From Marinobacter sp. 2_MG-2023 (GTDB taxonomy: Bacteria; Pseudomonadota; Gammaproteobacteria; Pseudomonadales; Oleiphilaceae), in contig NZ_JAUOPH010000002.1 in assembly GCF_030546935.1 (NCBI RefSeq), forward strand, positions 124,001 to 188,000: a DNA stretch of 64,000 nucleotides, given 5' to 3'. Numbering within the stretch: position 1 is the stretch's first letter; each line of letters opens with the position of its first letter. A model generated the notes under the pieces. It did no database searches and was not told the origin of the DNA. It saw only the letters and a list, made by a program, of their open reading frames with translations. Below are positions 8,708-18,728 of the stretch, piece by piece. A program made the position numbers and the translations under genes.

Positions 8708-9517
8708 TCAGAAGAAAGTGCCATCGAGAGGCGACGATGCACTAGCGTATAGCTTTTTGGGCATCCGCCCCGCCAGATAGGCCTCGCGCCCGGCTTCAAT
8801 GGCCAGGCGCATGGCGTTGGCCATTTTAATCGGGTCTTTTGCCTGGGCAATGGCGGTGTTCATAAGTACGCCATCGCAGCCGAGTTCCATGGCGATGGTG
8901 GCATCGGAAGCCGTGCCAACGCCAGCATCCACCAGTACGGGCACCTTGGCGTTTTCGACGATCAGGCGGATATTGTAGCGATTCTGGATACCCAGGCCGG
9001 AGCCAATCGGGGCACCCAGTGGCATAATCGCGATGCAGCCCATTTCCTCAAGACGCATCGCCAGCAGGGGATCGTCGGAACAATAGACCATAACCTTGAA
9101 ACCGTCTTTGATCAGTTCTTCAGCGGCCACCAGGGTTTCCGGCATGTTCGGGTACAGGGTTTTGTGTTCACCCAACACCTCCAGTTTGACCAGATCGCGG
9201 CCGTCAAGCAGCTCACGCGCCAGCTTGCAGGTTCGCACAGCATCTTTAGCGGTATAGCAGCCGGCCGTATTAGGCAGAATGGTGTAGCGTTCCGGGGAGA
9301 TCACATCCAGAAGGTTTGGCTCGTCGGGGTTTTGCCCGAGGTTGGTACGGCGAACGGCGACAGTCACCATTTCAGCGCCGCTCATTTCAATCGCGCGGCC
9401 GGTTTCCGTCAGATCTTGGTACTTGCCCGTTCCAACCAATAGCCGTGACTGGTATGTGCGGCCTGCGATTTCAAGAGGTTTGTCTTCGGGCAACTGGATC
9501 TCTGGCTTGTCGGTCAT
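8708..9517 (-). CDS. thiG: Thiazole synthase ThiG
   Basis: 269 residues, a TIM-barrel enzyme that joins 1-deoxy-D-xylulose 5-phosphate, dehydroglycine and ThiS thiocarboxylate to make the thiazole of thiamine. Recognised from [13 protein letters not shown] at the N-terminus, the Schiff-base lysine region [17 protein letters not shown], and the phosphate-binding [18 protein letters not shown] and [15 protein letters not shown] segments. The ThiS gene lies 84 bp upstream on the same strand, as expected for a thiSG pair. Its stop is 28 bp before the slmA start, so the two may share a transcript. Confidence 0.96.
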   Translation of the reverse strand: MTDKPEIQLPEDKPLEIAGRTYQSRLLVGTGKYQDLTETGRAIEMSGAEMVTVAVRRTNLGQNPDEPNLLDVISPERYTILPNTAGCYTAKDAVRTCKLARELLDGRDLVKLEVLGEHKTLYPNMPETLVAAEELIKDGFKVMVYCSDDPLLAMRLEEMGCIAIMPLGAPIGSGLGIQNRYNIRLIVENAKVPVLVDAGVGTASDATIAMELGCDGVLMNTAIAQAKDPIKMANAMRLAIEAGREAYLAGRMPKKLYASASSPLDGTFF

Positions 9518-9601
9518 AGTAATTCCGGGTTGGTAAAACCTAGTGATGTAAATTATTGATAGACGTTTCGGGATGAGGTTTTCACTTGGCCATGAGGGGC
9601 T

Positions 9602-9802
9602 TCAGCCACCTCCGATCGCGTGTACCACTTCAACGCGATCGCCGTTATTCAGTGCAAATTCAGTGTGCTGGCTCCGAGGTACTATGTCTTCGTTTACCTC
9701 CACCGCCAGCCGTTTGCCCACGAGGCTCATTTTTTCCACCAGTGCTCCTACCGTGGCGCCTTCGGGAAGCTCCATGGCTTCACCATTAACTTGTACCTGC
9801 AT
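9602..9802 (-). CDS. thiS: Sulfur carrier protein ThiS
   Basis: 66 residues with a ubiquitin-like fold, ending in the Gly-Gly type tail (HAIGGG) that is adenylated and thiocarboxylated. The sequence has one more glycine than the classical GG end. MQVQVNGEAMELPEG at the start is typical. A GGAGAG ribosome site precedes the ATG at 9802. It lies next to thiG. No TPP riboswitch is seen upstream, where the DUF423 gene ends 7 bp away. Confidence 0.93.
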   Translation of the reverse strand: MQVQVNGEAMELPEGATVGALVEKMSLVGKRLAVEVNEDIVPRSQHTEFALNNGDRVEVVHAIGGG

Positions 9803-9809
9803 ATCTCTC

Positions 9810-10199
9810 CTAACCCCTGTCTCTGTTCGCTTGCCCGCGTATTCCAGCTGTTAGTATCAACGTCCAGCCGGCCAGGAAACATACGCCACCAACGGGCGTG
9901 ATCATGCCGACCCAGCGTAGGTCGGTCAGCACCAGTACATAAAGACTGCCACTGAACAGTATGATGCCAGCAAAAAAGAACCCGACCGAAAGCCCCAGCA
10001 ATCGACGCGAAAGACCAAGCCCGGACAACAGGGCGACCAGCACCAGTGCGATGGCGTGATACATCTGATAGGTAACCGCTGTCTGGAACACCTCAAGGCT
10101 GCGCTCACTAACAACATGTCGCAACCCGTGGGCCCCAAAGGCACCGGACATGACGGCCAATAGTGCAAATAAGGCACCGGTAACCAGAGGCAGGCGCAT
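9810..10199 (-). CDS. DUF423 (YgdD-type) small membrane protein
   Basis: 129 residues from ATG 10199, made almost entirely of four hydrophobic helices, with the family signature SGAFGAHGL near residue 17, FQTAVTYQMYHAIAL near 40 and a GMITPVGGVCFLAGW end. A GTG at 10238 overlapping the apaH stop would add 13 polar residues; the shorter form matches YgdD length (131). It is an inner-membrane protein of unknown function. It could ride on the lptD-apaH operon by translational coupling. Confidence 0.85.
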   Translation of the reverse strand: MRLPLVTGALFALLAVMSGAFGAHGLRHVVSERSLEVFQTAVTYQMYHAIALVLVALLSGLGLSRRLLGLSVGFFFAGIILFSGSLYVLVLTDLRWVGMITPVGGVCFLAGWTLILTAGIRGQANRDRG

Positions 10200-10227
10200 A
10201 AAAACCTGAACCTGAGGCTTTACGGAT

Positions 10228-11028
10228 TCAGCAGTCACAATGAATTTTTTCTCCCGTATCCAGGTTCATCATCGTAAGCGCTCCGCCCCAGACACAACCG
10301 GTATCCAGCCCAATAAACCGGTCGAAGCCGGTCTTCCCCTCAATGGCTGCCCAATGCCCGAAGACCACACGCAGCTCATCTGTGCGAGGAAACTCAAACC
10401 AGGGGGCGAAACCTTTTGGCGCATTACCGGCCGACTCTTTAGCTGTGAGTTCCAGCCTGCCATCGCTGGCAATAAAACGCATCCGGGTAAAGTAGTTGGT
10501 GATGACCCGCCAACGGTCCATACCTGTCAGATTGTCGCTCCAGCCTTCAGGCTTGTTCCCGTACATCAGCGCAAAGTATTCCGAGGCGTTTTCCCCGCGA
10601 ATCACCTCTTCCACTTCCCGGGCATTGGCGAGTGCCTGCTGAACGCTCCAGATATGAGGCATCCCGGCATGGGCCATCATGATGTTACGTTCAGAGTCAT
10701 ACACACACAGGTTCTGCTGTCGCAGCCAACTCACCAGTTTGTCACGATCAGGGGCACTCAGTATTTCTGCAAGTGTATCCTTGCGTTTTGGCGCATGGCC
10801 ACCGAGAGCCACTGCCAAAAGGTGCAAATCGTGGTTGCCCAGAACCACCACAGCCGAATCACCCAGGCTTTCAATATATCGCAAGGTTTTCAGGGACGCC
10901 GGACCCCGGTTAATCAGATCACCCGCAACCCAGAGTCGATCACGGGAAGGCGAAAAGTCCACCTTCGCCAGAACATCCCTCAAGCGATCATAACAACCCT
11001 GAATATCGCCAATCGCATAGTCAGTCAT
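10228..11028 (-). CDS. apaH: Symmetrical bis(5'-nucleosyl)-tetraphosphatase ApaH
   Basis: 266 residues. It hydrolyses Ap4A to two ADP. The metallophosphatase motifs are present in order: [24 protein letters not shown] and [13 protein letters not shown] 11028 is chosen over 11040 because GAGG lies six bases before it. It overlaps the rsmA stop by a few bases (translational coupling). In E. coli and Pseudomonas apaG lies between rsmA and apaH; here there is no room for it. Confidence 0.95.
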   Translation of the reverse strand: MTDYAIGDIQGCYDRLRDVLAKVDFSPSRDRLWVAGDLINRGPASLKTLRYIESLGDSAVVVLGNHDLHLLAVALGGHAPKRKDTLAEILSAPDRDKLVSWLRQQNLCVYDSERNIMMAHAGMPHIWSVQQALANAREVEEVIRGENASEYFALMYGNKPEGWSDNLTGMDRWRVITNYFTRMRFIASDGRLELTAKESAGNAPKGFAPWFEFPRTDELRVVFGHWAAIEGKTGFDRFIGLDTGCVWGGALTMMNLDTGEKIHCDC

Positions 11029-11848
11029 GACTGGCCTCATCGGCTATATCGGCGCCCTTCTCGCCTACGAGCAAGTCCGCGATGCTTACGAAGTCCGCCA
11101 GACTAAGGTTTTCAGGGCGCAGGCCGTCGTTGATTCCGAGGGCCTGCAGCTGTTCCACAGAGATCATACCGGCCAGCGCCTTGCGCAGGGTTTTGCGCCG
11201 AGCGTTAAACGCGGTTCTTACCACCGCTTGCAAGGTGCCAAGATCCTTCGCTGGATACGGAAGCTCTTTATGAGGAACGAGACGCACAATGGCGGAATCT
11301 ACTTTCGGAGCCGGCCGGAACGCACCGGGGCCAACTTCAAATAAGGGCTGAACCTTGCAGAAGTACTGGGTCATGATGCCCAGCCGGCCGTAATTATTGT
11401 CCCCGGATACTGCCGCCATCCGCTGTACAACTTCTTTCTGCAGCATGAAGTGCATGTCCTGCACAACGCCGGTCTGAGACAACAGATGAAAAATCAACGG
11501 TGTAGAAATGTTGTAAGGCAGGTTCCCGATAATGCGCAAAGGCTTTCCATCCATGAGCTGGCTGAAATCAAACTTAAGCGCGTCCGCTTCATGAATATGA
11601 AATTCGGGATAATTGAAAAACTTGGTGCGCAGCACCGGGATGAGGTCGCGGTCCAACTCCACTACCTGGAGCTTCGGATTGACCGCCAGAATCTCCTCGG
11701 TTATGGCTCCCAGGCCAGGGCCGATTTCTACAATCGCATCGTCCGGCTTCGGGTGAATGGCCCGAATGATACGTTCGATAACGCCTGGATCCTGCAGGAA
11801 ATTCTGGCCAAACCGCTTCCTGGCTTGATGGCCGGCTTTTTTACTCAC
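11021..11848 (-). CDS. rsmA: 16S rRNA adenine dimethyltransferase RsmA (KsgA)
   Basis: 275 residues. It dimethylates two adjacent adenines near the 3' end of 16S rRNA using S-adenosylmethionine. Signatures: [15 protein letters not shown] at the N-terminus, SAM site [10 protein letters not shown] near residue 42, and catalytic NLPYNIST near 113. It begins with GTG at 11848, directly after the pdxA stop (TGA then GTG), and so is translationally coupled. Standard member of the lptD operon. Confidence 0.96.
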   Translation of the reverse strand: MSKKAGHQARKRFGQNFLQDPGVIERIIRAIHPKPDDAIVEIGPGLGAITEEILAVNPKLQVVELDRDLIPVLRTKFFNYPEFHIHEADALKFDFSQLMDGKPLRIIGNLPYNISTPLIFHLLSQTGVVQDMHFMLQKEVVQRMAAVSGDNNYGRLGIMTQYFCKVQPLFEVGPGAFRPAPKVDSAIVRLVPHKELPYPAKDLGTLQAVVRTAFNARRKTLRKALAGMISVEQLQALGINDGLRPENLSLADFVSIADLLVGEKGADIADEASHD

Positions 11849-12856
11849 TCAGGTTTCTCTCTTTTTAGCGGATTTGAGGGAGCGAGCCATTTGCTCGCCC
11901 ACTCGAATGGCGGTTTGCAGGCTACCGGGATCGGCTTTACCCGTGCCAGCGAGGTCCAGAGCTGTGCCGTGATCCACGGAGGTACGCACAATGGGCAAAC
12001 CAAGCGTAATGTTGACCGCGCGACCAAAGCCCTGAAACTTGAGAACCGGCAAGCCCTGATCATGATACATGGCCAGGGCGGCATCGGCATCGTTCAACCA
12101 ATGGGGTGTAAACAGCGTATCTGCCGGCAAGGGGCCGGTCAGCTGTAATCCTTTATCACGAAGCTTATCAAGCGTCGGCTCAATCACCTCAATTTCTTCA
12201 CGGCCGAGATGGCCGCCTTCCCCTGCGTGGGGGTTCAGGCCAGCCACAAGAATTCTTGGCTGTTCAATGCCAAAAAAGGTTTTCAGGTCGGCATGCAGGA
12301 TGCTAGCCACCTGGCTCAGCCGTTCGGGTGTAATAGCGGCGGGCACGTCTTTCAGGGGCAAATGGGTGGTGACCAGAGCTACCCGTAACTCTTCTGTGGC
12401 CAGCATCATAACCACGCGTTCCACACCGCAGAGTTCCTGAAGAAACTCGGTATGGCCGCTGAACTCGATACCAGCATCATTGATGATGCCCTTGTGTACC
12501 GGCGCCGTAACCATGCCGTCAAAATCACCGTCAAGACAACCTCTTGCAGCAACTTTCAGGGTTTCCAGCACATATCGGCTGTTGGCAGTATCAAGCTCTC
12601 CCGCTTGATGAGAAGCGCAACCTTCAACGTGTAATACCGAAAGCTCACCTGCATCCTTTCTTGGCTCAGTGCCCGGTGTCCAGGGGTGCAACCTAACCTC
12701 AAGGCCCAGCAAGCTGGCCCTTGCCTCCAGCAATTGCTGGCTCGCAATCACCACTACACCAACATTACGCTTACCCATGGCGAGCTGCAGGCAGAGCTCG
12801 GGGCCTATGCCCGCAGGCTCGCCAGCGGTTAGCGCCAGGACAACACCGTCACTCAT
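11849..12856 (-). CDS. pdxA: 4-hydroxythreonine-4-phosphate dehydrogenase PdxA
   Basis: 335 residues. It catalyses the NAD-dependent oxidation in the DXP-dependent pyridoxal phosphate pathway. Family landmarks include [13 protein letters not shown] at the start, and metal-binding histidines in [26 protein letters not shown] and [13 protein letters not shown]. The ATG overlaps the surA stop as TAATG, so it is translationally coupled to surA. The aminotransferase at 5496 is PLP-dependent, but the link is only general. Confidence 0.96.
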   Translation of the reverse strand: MSDGVVLALTAGEPAGIGPELCLQLAMGKRNVGVVVIASQQLLEARASLLGLEVRLHPWTPGTEPRKDAGELSVLHVEGCASHQAGELDTANSRYVLETLKVAARGCLDGDFDGMVTAPVHKGIINDAGIEFSGHTEFLQELCGVERVVMMLATEELRVALVTTHLPLKDVPAAITPERLSQVASILHADLKTFFGIEQPRILVAGLNPHAGEGGHLGREEIEVIEPTLDKLRDKGLQLTGPLPADTLFTPHWLNDADAALAMYHDQGLPVLKFQGFGRAVNITLGLPIVRTSVDHGTALDLAGTGKADPGSLQTAIRVGEQMARSLKSAKKRET

Positions 12857-14211
12857 TATTCTGCAGTTTCCTGCGCACTACCGGATTCATCTTCAGCGGC
12901 ATCTGTTGCATATTCACCTTTGAACTCAACAAAAGCTTCATCACGAATTTCCCGGAGCCAGTTCTGCAGTTCGGTCTCGAACTTGCGACCATATATTGCC
13001 TGCCGGGCCTCGGCTTTTTCGACATCGCTGCTTATATCTTTCTGCCGGCGCTCTTCAACCTCAAGAATATGCCAACCAAACTGGGACCGGAATGGCCCTT
13101 TGGTTTCGCCGACTTCGGCCTCTTGCATGGCCTGTTCAAACGCGGGCACCATCTGCCCGGGGCTTACCCAGCCAAGATTACCGCCGTCGGAACCGGACAC
13201 AGGGTCATCAGAATATTCACGAGCCAGGACAGCGAAATCGGCCCCGCCCCGAATCTGGTCAGAGATCTCCCGGATGGTGGCTTCTGCTTCAGTATCAGTC
13301 ACGGCTTCAGAAGGCCGGATCAGAATATGGCGCACACGGTTCTGCTGAATGACCTCCTTCCGAGCACCGCCGCGCTTGTCCATCACCATAACCATATGGA
13401 AGCCGCTGTTGTTCTCAAGGACCTCCGAAGGTGTGCCAACTTCAAGCTCCGGCACGACCGGCGCAACCAAGGATGGCAACTGCCGCTCGCTGCGCCAACC
13501 CATGTCGCCCCCTTCAAGTGCGTTGCTGGCATCTGATTCCGCCACGGCTACCTCACGAAAGTCGCGGCCGTTCAGAATGGCAGCGCGAAGCTCTTCTGTT
13601 TTTTCGCGCGTCGCGTCCACAGACGCATCATCGGCGGGATTATCCGGCTCGATAAAAATATAGGCTAACCGGTATTCCGCACCATTCCCGCCGCCAGACT
13701 CCAGCGCCTGCAGATAGTTCTCAACTTCGCTATCCGTCACACGGACCCGGCCGCCCACCTGGCGCTGCTGAACCCGGCCGGTGATCATCTCCTGGCGAAT
13801 CTGCTCCCTGGCCTGGCGATAGCTTACGCCCTCAACAACCAGCTGTTCTTCAAATTCAGACAGTGTCATGTCATTGCGCTCGGCAATGTTGACCAGGGTC
13901 TCGTTCAGCTCATTATCGCTGATACGCATCCCCATTTTTTCGGCCATCTGCAATTGAACGGATTCGGTGATCAACTGTTCCAGGACACGCTCTTCAAGGA
14001 GCCGGCGTGGCGGCAGGCCCGTGCCCTGGGCACTGAGTCGTCCAACAATGGTGTTGATTCTTGCTTCCAGTTCGGTCTGAAGGATCACATCGTCATCAAC
14101 AATGGCAACCACCTGGTCGAGCAGTTTGCGCTCAGCCTGGGCCGAAAAAGAAAGCACCACTGCCAATAACATCAACAGTGTCTGTAAACCTTGGCGAAGC
14201 GTCGCCTTCAT
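12856..14211 (-). CDS. surA: Periplasmic peptidyl-prolyl isomerase and chaperone SurA
   Basis: 451 residues with a signal peptide (about 1-26, ending FSAQAE). A chaperone N-terminal domain ([19 protein letters not shown] onward) is followed by two parvulin domains; each carries an RHILIRPSE or IFIEPD-type strand and the [29 protein letters not shown] and [12 protein letters not shown] segments. It escorts outer-membrane proteins, including LptD, to the Bam complex. ATG 14211 has GAGGTG six bases before it; a GTG two codons upstream is less likely. It is slightly longer than E. coli SurA (428) through an acidic C-terminal tail. Confidence 0.95.
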   Translation of the reverse strand: MKATLRQGLQTLLMLLAVVLSFSAQAERKLLDQVVAIVDDDVILQTELEARINTIVGRLSAQGTGLPPRRLLEERVLEQLITESVQLQMAEKMGMRISDNELNETLVNIAERNDMTLSEFEEQLVVEGVSYRQAREQIRQEMITGRVQQRQVGGRVRVTDSEVENYLQALESGGGNGAEYRLAYIFIEPDNPADDASVDATREKTEELRAAILNGRDFREVAVAESDASNALEGGDMGWRSERQLPSLVAPVVPELEVGTPSEVLENNSGFHMVMVMDKRGGARKEVIQQNRVRHILIRPSEAVTDTEAEATIREISDQIRGGADFAVLAREYSDDPVSGSDGGNLGWVSPGQMVPAFEQAMQEAEVGETKGPFRSQFGWHILEVEERRQKDISSDVEKAEARQAIYGRKFETELQNWLREIRDEAFVEFKGEYATDAAEDESGSAQETAE

Positions 14212-14308
14212 AATCACCTCTTAATGAAGATATTAGCCTGCAAACAGGGTACCGGAAGGCGCCTTTGTCGTCAGGGGTACAATCAAGAGAGCCAATCGGG
14301 AACCCCCG

Positions 14309-16702
14309 TCAGGGTGTTCCAAACCGGCGTTGCTCACGTTCATCGAAACCGTAAATGGCCTCGGAGATCGATGTCGAAGAACCTCCGCTGCCACCCAGGC
14401 CTTTTAGCTGAATCTGGAACAATATGCGGCTTTCCAGTTCCTGATCATCGGTGAAGTAATTCTGGTGAACCACCTGAACACTCCAGCAGCAATTGTTGTA
14501 TTCAATACCGGCAAGGGAGCCAACCGTGCGGTCCAGATCCGAATCATATACCCAGCGGCCGATCAGACTAACACGGTCCGTTGCCGGGATAACCGCCGCA
14601 ATATCCGACTGTTCCAACTCATCCCGGCTATAAGTATGGCCAACACTCGCCAGATACCTGTAGTCCTGCGAGTGGAAGATCAACTGGCTCCGACCCTCTT
14701 CCGTATCCCCTGTCTCCGGATCCCAGAGCCCGGTAGAGCGGATTTGAAGATTCTGTAGCGGGTTAAGCACAACCTCACCCGCCAAGGGTGATCTGCTGAG
14801 ATTACTTGCGCCTTCACCAAACAGCGTCACCTCGCGATCTTCAAAATACTGAACCTGGCCAACACTGAAGCGTGCTCTCTCGGCCCCCGTAACCAGATCA
14901 TTGAACCGACTGGTCAGGGCCACCGTCAACTGGTTGGTATTACCGACCCGGTCGCCCCCTACAAAACGGTCGGGCTGAAACAATTGGTCAAAACTGAAAC
15001 TCTCGAAGGCAGTATCAAAGGCCGGAATATCGTTCTGGTCTGCATCCGCATCTGCCCAGGCGTAATAAAGCCGGGGTTCCAGTGTCTGGTTGTAGGGCAC
15101 ATCGAACAGACTCGAGCGGCGATCGAAATACAAGCCATTATCCCATTCTACGACAGGAACCGTACGATCAAACTCTCCGTCCCCGGCACTGTAGTCCTCC
15201 AAATCGTAACGCGTGTAATCCAGGCTTAACGACGGACGGCTGAAGCCCCAGAGCGCGCGCATCGGCAGTGCCAGCTCGGGGCGTGCACGGAAGCGCTGGC
15301 CATTGGCTTTATCAAGACCGGTCAAGGAGTCATTTTCGCGGTAGAACCAGGCATACTCGCTTTCCAGGCCTGCCTCCAGCCAGCCAGCCTCAGCTGTTCC
15401 TGCATAAACGATTTGCGGTAATTGTGCGTAAGGCTTGTCTTCATCAGCAATGCTGTCGCTGATCGTTTGGTAATCATTGAGGTAAGCATCGAAATACTGG
15501 TTAGCTGTTTGGTAACGCACCCCGCCACGGCGTTGCAGGTGGCTAGTCTGACTGATTTCCAGGCTGCGATTCAGGTCACTGAGATAGTCGTTGTCACTGA
15601 CTACGGAATAATCACCATAGCCGTTCCAGCCACTGCCGAAGGTCGCGCGGGTGGAGGCATCCAGCGCCCAGCGCTGACCGGATTCACCGGGGTTCTCATC
15701 TGCATAGGCAGAGTCGTTATCTATATAACCCACCTGAAGCGTTGTCTGTCCGACGCTACTGAGATAACGGCCTTCAACCTCATTAAACAGGCCGCGACCA
15801 TGAATGTACTGTGGTGTGATCGTGGCATCGTAATGGGGCGCCAGATTCAGGTAATAGGGGGTCGCGAGAAACGCCCCACTGCCAGCACTGGAAGAACCAA
15901 ACTCCGGATACAGAAAGCCGCTCTTGCGGCGATCATCAATGGGAAAGCTGGCGTAAGGCCAGTAAAACACCGGCACATCCAGAATCTCGAAGCGAACATG
16001 CTTGGCAGTTCCGAAACCACCGGCCTGGTCCAGTTCGATATCAGACGCAACAATAGCCCAGTCATTTTGCTGCGGCCCGCAGGTGGTGAGCATGCCATCA
16101 CGTATTTCCACCCTGGACTCATCCACGCGGGAGAGGGCTCCGGCCCTGCCTCGCATTTCCGGGCCATGCAACAGGAAGGTAGCGGTATTGATATCGAATT
16201 GCCCTGAGTCCACGCTGTATTCGGCGCGATCCCCGGTTAGCAAAAACCCCTGACCACGGCTGACCAGAGGGCCCTGAATCGATACCTGCCCGAGACTCTG
16301 ATTGTAACGGGCCTCTGTACCCGTCACCTGAAAGTTACCCTGACGAAGACGCACGTCGCCCTGAAGATATAGCTCCCGATCAATCTCATAACGGGCATTC
16401 AGGCCACTAACCTGCAGGGGAACTGCTTCGTCAGCTCCAGCAATTCCTTCACCGAAAACACCCGAACCATCCTCTCCGCCGCCAGATGGCAAATAGCCTC
16501 CAGAGCAAAATACCGGCAGTGAGTTCCTGACAGACTCCGGGAGCTGGCTTTTAGGCCGCCAATCCAGTTCGGCAGCCGATGGTGCTTCCTCGCCATAGGA
16601 AAGGCCGGTCGCCGACATCAGTGCAAAACCGGCAATCAGGCGTGCAATCCGACGCTGAGATATGCCCTTCTGCGCCTGCAGATAACTGTCGGACAATGGC
16701 AC
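14309..16702 (-). CDS. lptD: LPS-assembly outer membrane protein LptD
   Basis: About 797 residues from GTG 16702. A signal peptide (RRIARLIAGFALMSATGLSYG) precedes an OstA/LptA-like periplasmic jellyroll (about 90-250: LYLQGDVRLRQG, TGTEARYN) and a large C-terminal beta-barrel (YPEFGSSSAGSGAFLATPYY, FRARPELALPMRA, ending near LAGIEYNNCCWSVQVVHQNYF). The Cys pair in NNCCW matches the C-terminal disulfide cysteines of LptD; a single N-terminal Cys lies in VFCSGGY. With LptE it inserts LPS in the outer membrane. An earlier GTG at 16759 would make an unusually long signal n-region; the start is not certain. Confidence 0.93.
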   Translation of the reverse strand: MPLSDSYLQAQKGISQRRIARLIAGFALMSATGLSYGEEAPSAAELDWRPKSQLPESVRNSLPVFCSGGYLPSGGGEDGSGVFGEGIAGADEAVPLQVSGLNARYEIDRELYLQGDVRLRQGNFQVTGTEARYNQSLGQVSIQGPLVSRGQGFLLTGDRAEYSVDSGQFDINTATFLLHGPEMRGRAGALSRVDESRVEIRDGMLTTCGPQQNDWAIVASDIELDQAGGFGTAKHVRFEILDVPVFYWPYASFPIDDRRKSGFLYPEFGSSSAGSGAFLATPYYLNLAPHYDATITPQYIHGRGLFNEVEGRYLSSVGQTTLQVGYIDNDSAYADENPGESGQRWALDASTRATFGSGWNGYGDYSVVSDNDYLSDLNRSLEISQTSHLQRRGGVRYQTANQYFDAYLNDYQTISDSIADEDKPYAQLPQIVYAGTAEAGWLEAGLESEYAWFYRENDSLTGLDKANGQRFRARPELALPMRALWGFSRPSLSLDYTRYDLEDYSAGDGEFDRTVPVVEWDNGLYFDRRSSLFDVPYNQTLEPRLYYAWADADADQNDIPAFDTAFESFSFDQLFQPDRFVGGDRVGNTNQLTVALTSRFNDLVTGAERARFSVGQVQYFEDREVTLFGEGASNLSRSPLAGEVVLNPLQNLQIRSTGLWDPETGDTEEGRSQLIFHSQDYRYLASVGHTYSRDELEQSDIAAVIPATDRVSLIGRWVYDSDLDRTVGSLAGIEYNNCCWSVQVVHQNYFTDDQELESRILFQIQLKGLGGSGGSSTSISEAIYGFDEREQRRFGTP

Positions 16703-16841
16703 GGTAGCAAGGTTCCTGTTCCGGGTGCATGGAAAACTGTGGATAGCGCAACGGGGCACGAATACACAAATGACAGCGGCCTAGTTTACACGTGCCCCTG
16801 AGGCTTGTTAACGAAAACGGGGCCCGATACACGAAACTCCG

Positions 16842-16870
16842 CTGCAAAACCGTTTTACCCTCTTTATACT
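16842..16870 (+). promoter_or_regulatory. Candidate sigma-70 promoter for amgK-murU
   Basis: TATACT at 16865-16870 matches five of six bases of the -10 consensus. CTGCAA at 16842-16847, spaced by 17 bp, is a weak -35. It lies in the roughly 270-bp divergent region between lptD and amgK, facing amgK. Support is by pattern only. Confidence 0.35.
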
Positions 16871-16973
16871 CCATCCCGAGGAGCCTCTGGAATAAACTCC
16901 AATTATGGACAACGCCAAGGCTCATTCATGTTTTCCTCAATGTACTCATGACCTCAGGATGATCGCCCTAGCT

Positions 16974-18020
16974 ATGGATAACCGCCTGCAAATGCTGACC
17001 AGCTGGGTCAGACAGTTTCCCGGCTTTGAGGACACCGACGTTTTGCCCGTTTCCGGCGACGCCAGTTTCCGGCGCTACTTCCGGATTTTCAAAACAGGCG
17101 CCGATGGTGGCAACACTTCTTTCATCGCTATGGACTCACCTCCGGAGCAAGAGGACTGCGCGCCTTTTATCAGCATAGGCCGCCATTGGCACCAGGCTGG
17201 CATTGCCGTCCCGCAGATTTTCGAAGCAGATCCTGCACGGGGCCTGCTGTTACTGGAAGATTTCGGCGACCAGCTGATGTTGGGACAGCTCAACCCGGAC
17301 ACTGCCAACGCGCTTTACCAGAGTGCACTGGAAGAACTCGTGCTTATCCAGCAGTTGCCGGCACCGCCTGACTATTCTTTGCCAGCCTATGACACGGCTT
17401 TGCTGAACCGTGAAATGGCACTATTCAGGGACTGGCTGCTGGAAGGCTATCTGGAACTGAAACTCGATAACATCGAGAAGTCCATGCTTGATACCACCTT
17501 CGCGCTCCTCCGGGAGAGCGCGCTGGCTCAGCCCAAAGTAACCGTGCATCGGGATTACCACTCCCGAAACCTGCTGGTGCGGCAAAAAAGCTCTCGCCCT
17601 GGCGTTATCGATTTTCAGGATGCGGTAACAGGCCCTGTTACCTACGATGCAGTTTCATTGCTTAAGGATTGTTATATTCAATGGCCAGAAGAGAGGATTA
17701 GCGCGTGGCTGGAAACCTTCCGCGTACAAGCTCTGGCAGCAGGGTTGCACCATGCCGACAGCGACACTTTCCGCCAGTGGTTTGAACTCATGGGCATGCA
17801 ACGTCACCTGAAAGCCGCAGGTATTTTTGCCAGGCTTGCCATGCGCGATGGCAAATCGGGCTACCTTGCGGACATTCCCCGTACAGTGGGTTACCTGCTT
17901 ACTGCCAGCAAAAGGCTGCCAGCCTTGATGCATTTCCATGACTGGCTCAAAGCCTTGGCTGTGCCGCGAATTGAAGCGTTGATAGGCCCAATTCCGAATC
18001 AGGAGCATCTGGCACAGTGA
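16974..18020 (+). CDS. amgK: N-acetylmuramate/N-acetylglucosamine kinase AmgK (aminoglycoside phosphotransferase fold)
   Basis: About 348 residues from ATG 16974; in-frame ATGs at 16905 and 16959 are possible and none has a good ribosome site. The APH/choline-kinase fold is seen in GDASFRRYFRI near residue 25, LLEDFGDQLM near 90, catalytic VHRDYHSRNLLV near 195, and the Mg-binding GVIDFQDAVTGPVTYDAVSLL near 215. The pair with the MurU gene, divergent from lptD, is the arrangement known from Pseudomonas, where AmgK makes MurNAc-1-phosphate and MurU makes UDP-MurNAc, bypassing de novo synthesis and the fosfomycin target. Its stop overlaps the next start as GTGA. Confidence 0.9.
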   Translation: MDNRLQMLTSWVRQFPGFEDTDVLPVSGDASFRRYFRIFKTGADGGNTSFIAMDSPPEQEDCAPFISIGRHWHQAGIAVPQIFEADPARGLLLLEDFGDQLMLGQLNPDTANALYQSALEELVLIQQLPAPPDYSLPAYDTALLNREMALFRDWLLEGYLELKLDNIEKSMLDTTFALLRESALAQPKVTVHRDYHSRNLLVRQKSSRPGVIDFQDAVTGPVTYDAVSLLKDCYIQWPEERISAWLETFRVQALAAGLHHADSDTFRQWFELMGMQRHLKAAGIFARLAMRDGKSGYLADIPRTVGYLLTASKRLPALMHFHDWLKALAVPRIEALIGPIPNQEHLAQ

Positions 18021-18724
18021 AGGCGATGATTCTTGCCGCAGGTAAAGGGGAGCGTATGCGGCCACTGACCCTGACAACCCCCAAGCCCTTGTTGAGTGCT
18101 GGTGGTAAACCACTTATTGAACACCACCTGGAGCACCTCCACCGCGCCGACTTCCAGGATGTTGTCATCAACCATGCGTGGCTTGGGGAGCAGATCGAGT
18201 TCACACTGGGCAACGGCGAGCGATTCGGGCTATCACTGCACTACTCACGTGAAGGTGAGCCACTGGAGACAGCGGGCGGCATTGTCCGGGCACTGCCCCT
18301 GCTCACCGCCAGTGGCGACGAGTGGTTTATGGTTATAAACGGCGACATCTGGTCCGATTTCGATCTCACCCGTCTTCAGTCGATCCCAGCTGCAGACTTG
18401 TCTGCCATCGATGCGGTTCTGGTGCTGGCAGATAACCCCCCGCACCATCGCCATGGCGACTTTTGCCTTAACGACAACGGCATGCTTTCTGAGGAGTGCG
18501 CCGGAAAGGACGGTGAAAGCCTAACCTTTACCGGCATCAGCCTTCTGCACCGCAGGCTGTTTGACGGGCTGACTGACCAGGCCGACAAGCTCGGGCCCGT
18601 GCTGCGCAGAGCCATGGGTAAAGGCAGGGTAGCAGGACTGCATCACCCGGGTGTCTGGATTGACGTGGGAACCCCGGAACGCTTGCGGGCGTTAGACCAG
18701 TACCTGGCGACTCGGGAGTCCTAG
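18017..18724 (+). CDS. murU: N-acetylmuramate-1-phosphate uridylyltransferase MurU
   Basis: 235 residues, a nucleotidyltransferase with the NTP loop MILAAGKGERMRPLT at the N-terminus, PKPLLSAGGKPLIEH near 25, ETAGGI near 85, metal-site VINGDIWSDFDL near 105 and a GVWIDVGTPERL end. It lies directly after amgK with a 4-bp GTGA overlap, which supports MurU over a mannose-1-phosphate guanylyltransferase. It begins with GTG at 18017. It completes the salvage route from MurNAc to UDP-MurNAc in peptidoglycan recycling. Confidence 0.9.
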   Translation: MKAMILAAGKGERMRPLTLTTPKPLLSAGGKPLIEHHLEHLHRADFQDVVINHAWLGEQIEFTLGNGERFGLSLHYSREGEPLETAGGIVRALPLLTASGDEWFMVINGDIWSDFDLTRLQSIPAADLSAIDAVLVLADNPPHHRHGDFCLNDNGMLSEECAGKDGESLTFTGISLLHRRLFDGLTDQADKLGPVLRRAMGKGRVAGLHHPGVWIDVGTPERLRALDQYLATRES

Positions 18725-18728
18725 AATA

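Noticed and set aside
9803..10240. TPP riboswitch upstream of thiS
   Set aside because: Only 7 bp separate thiS from the DUF423 gene, and no thi-box sequence was seen.
12721..13536. 271-residue open frame antisense to surA and pdxA
   Set aside because: It crosses two well-defined genes and has no protein-like pattern.
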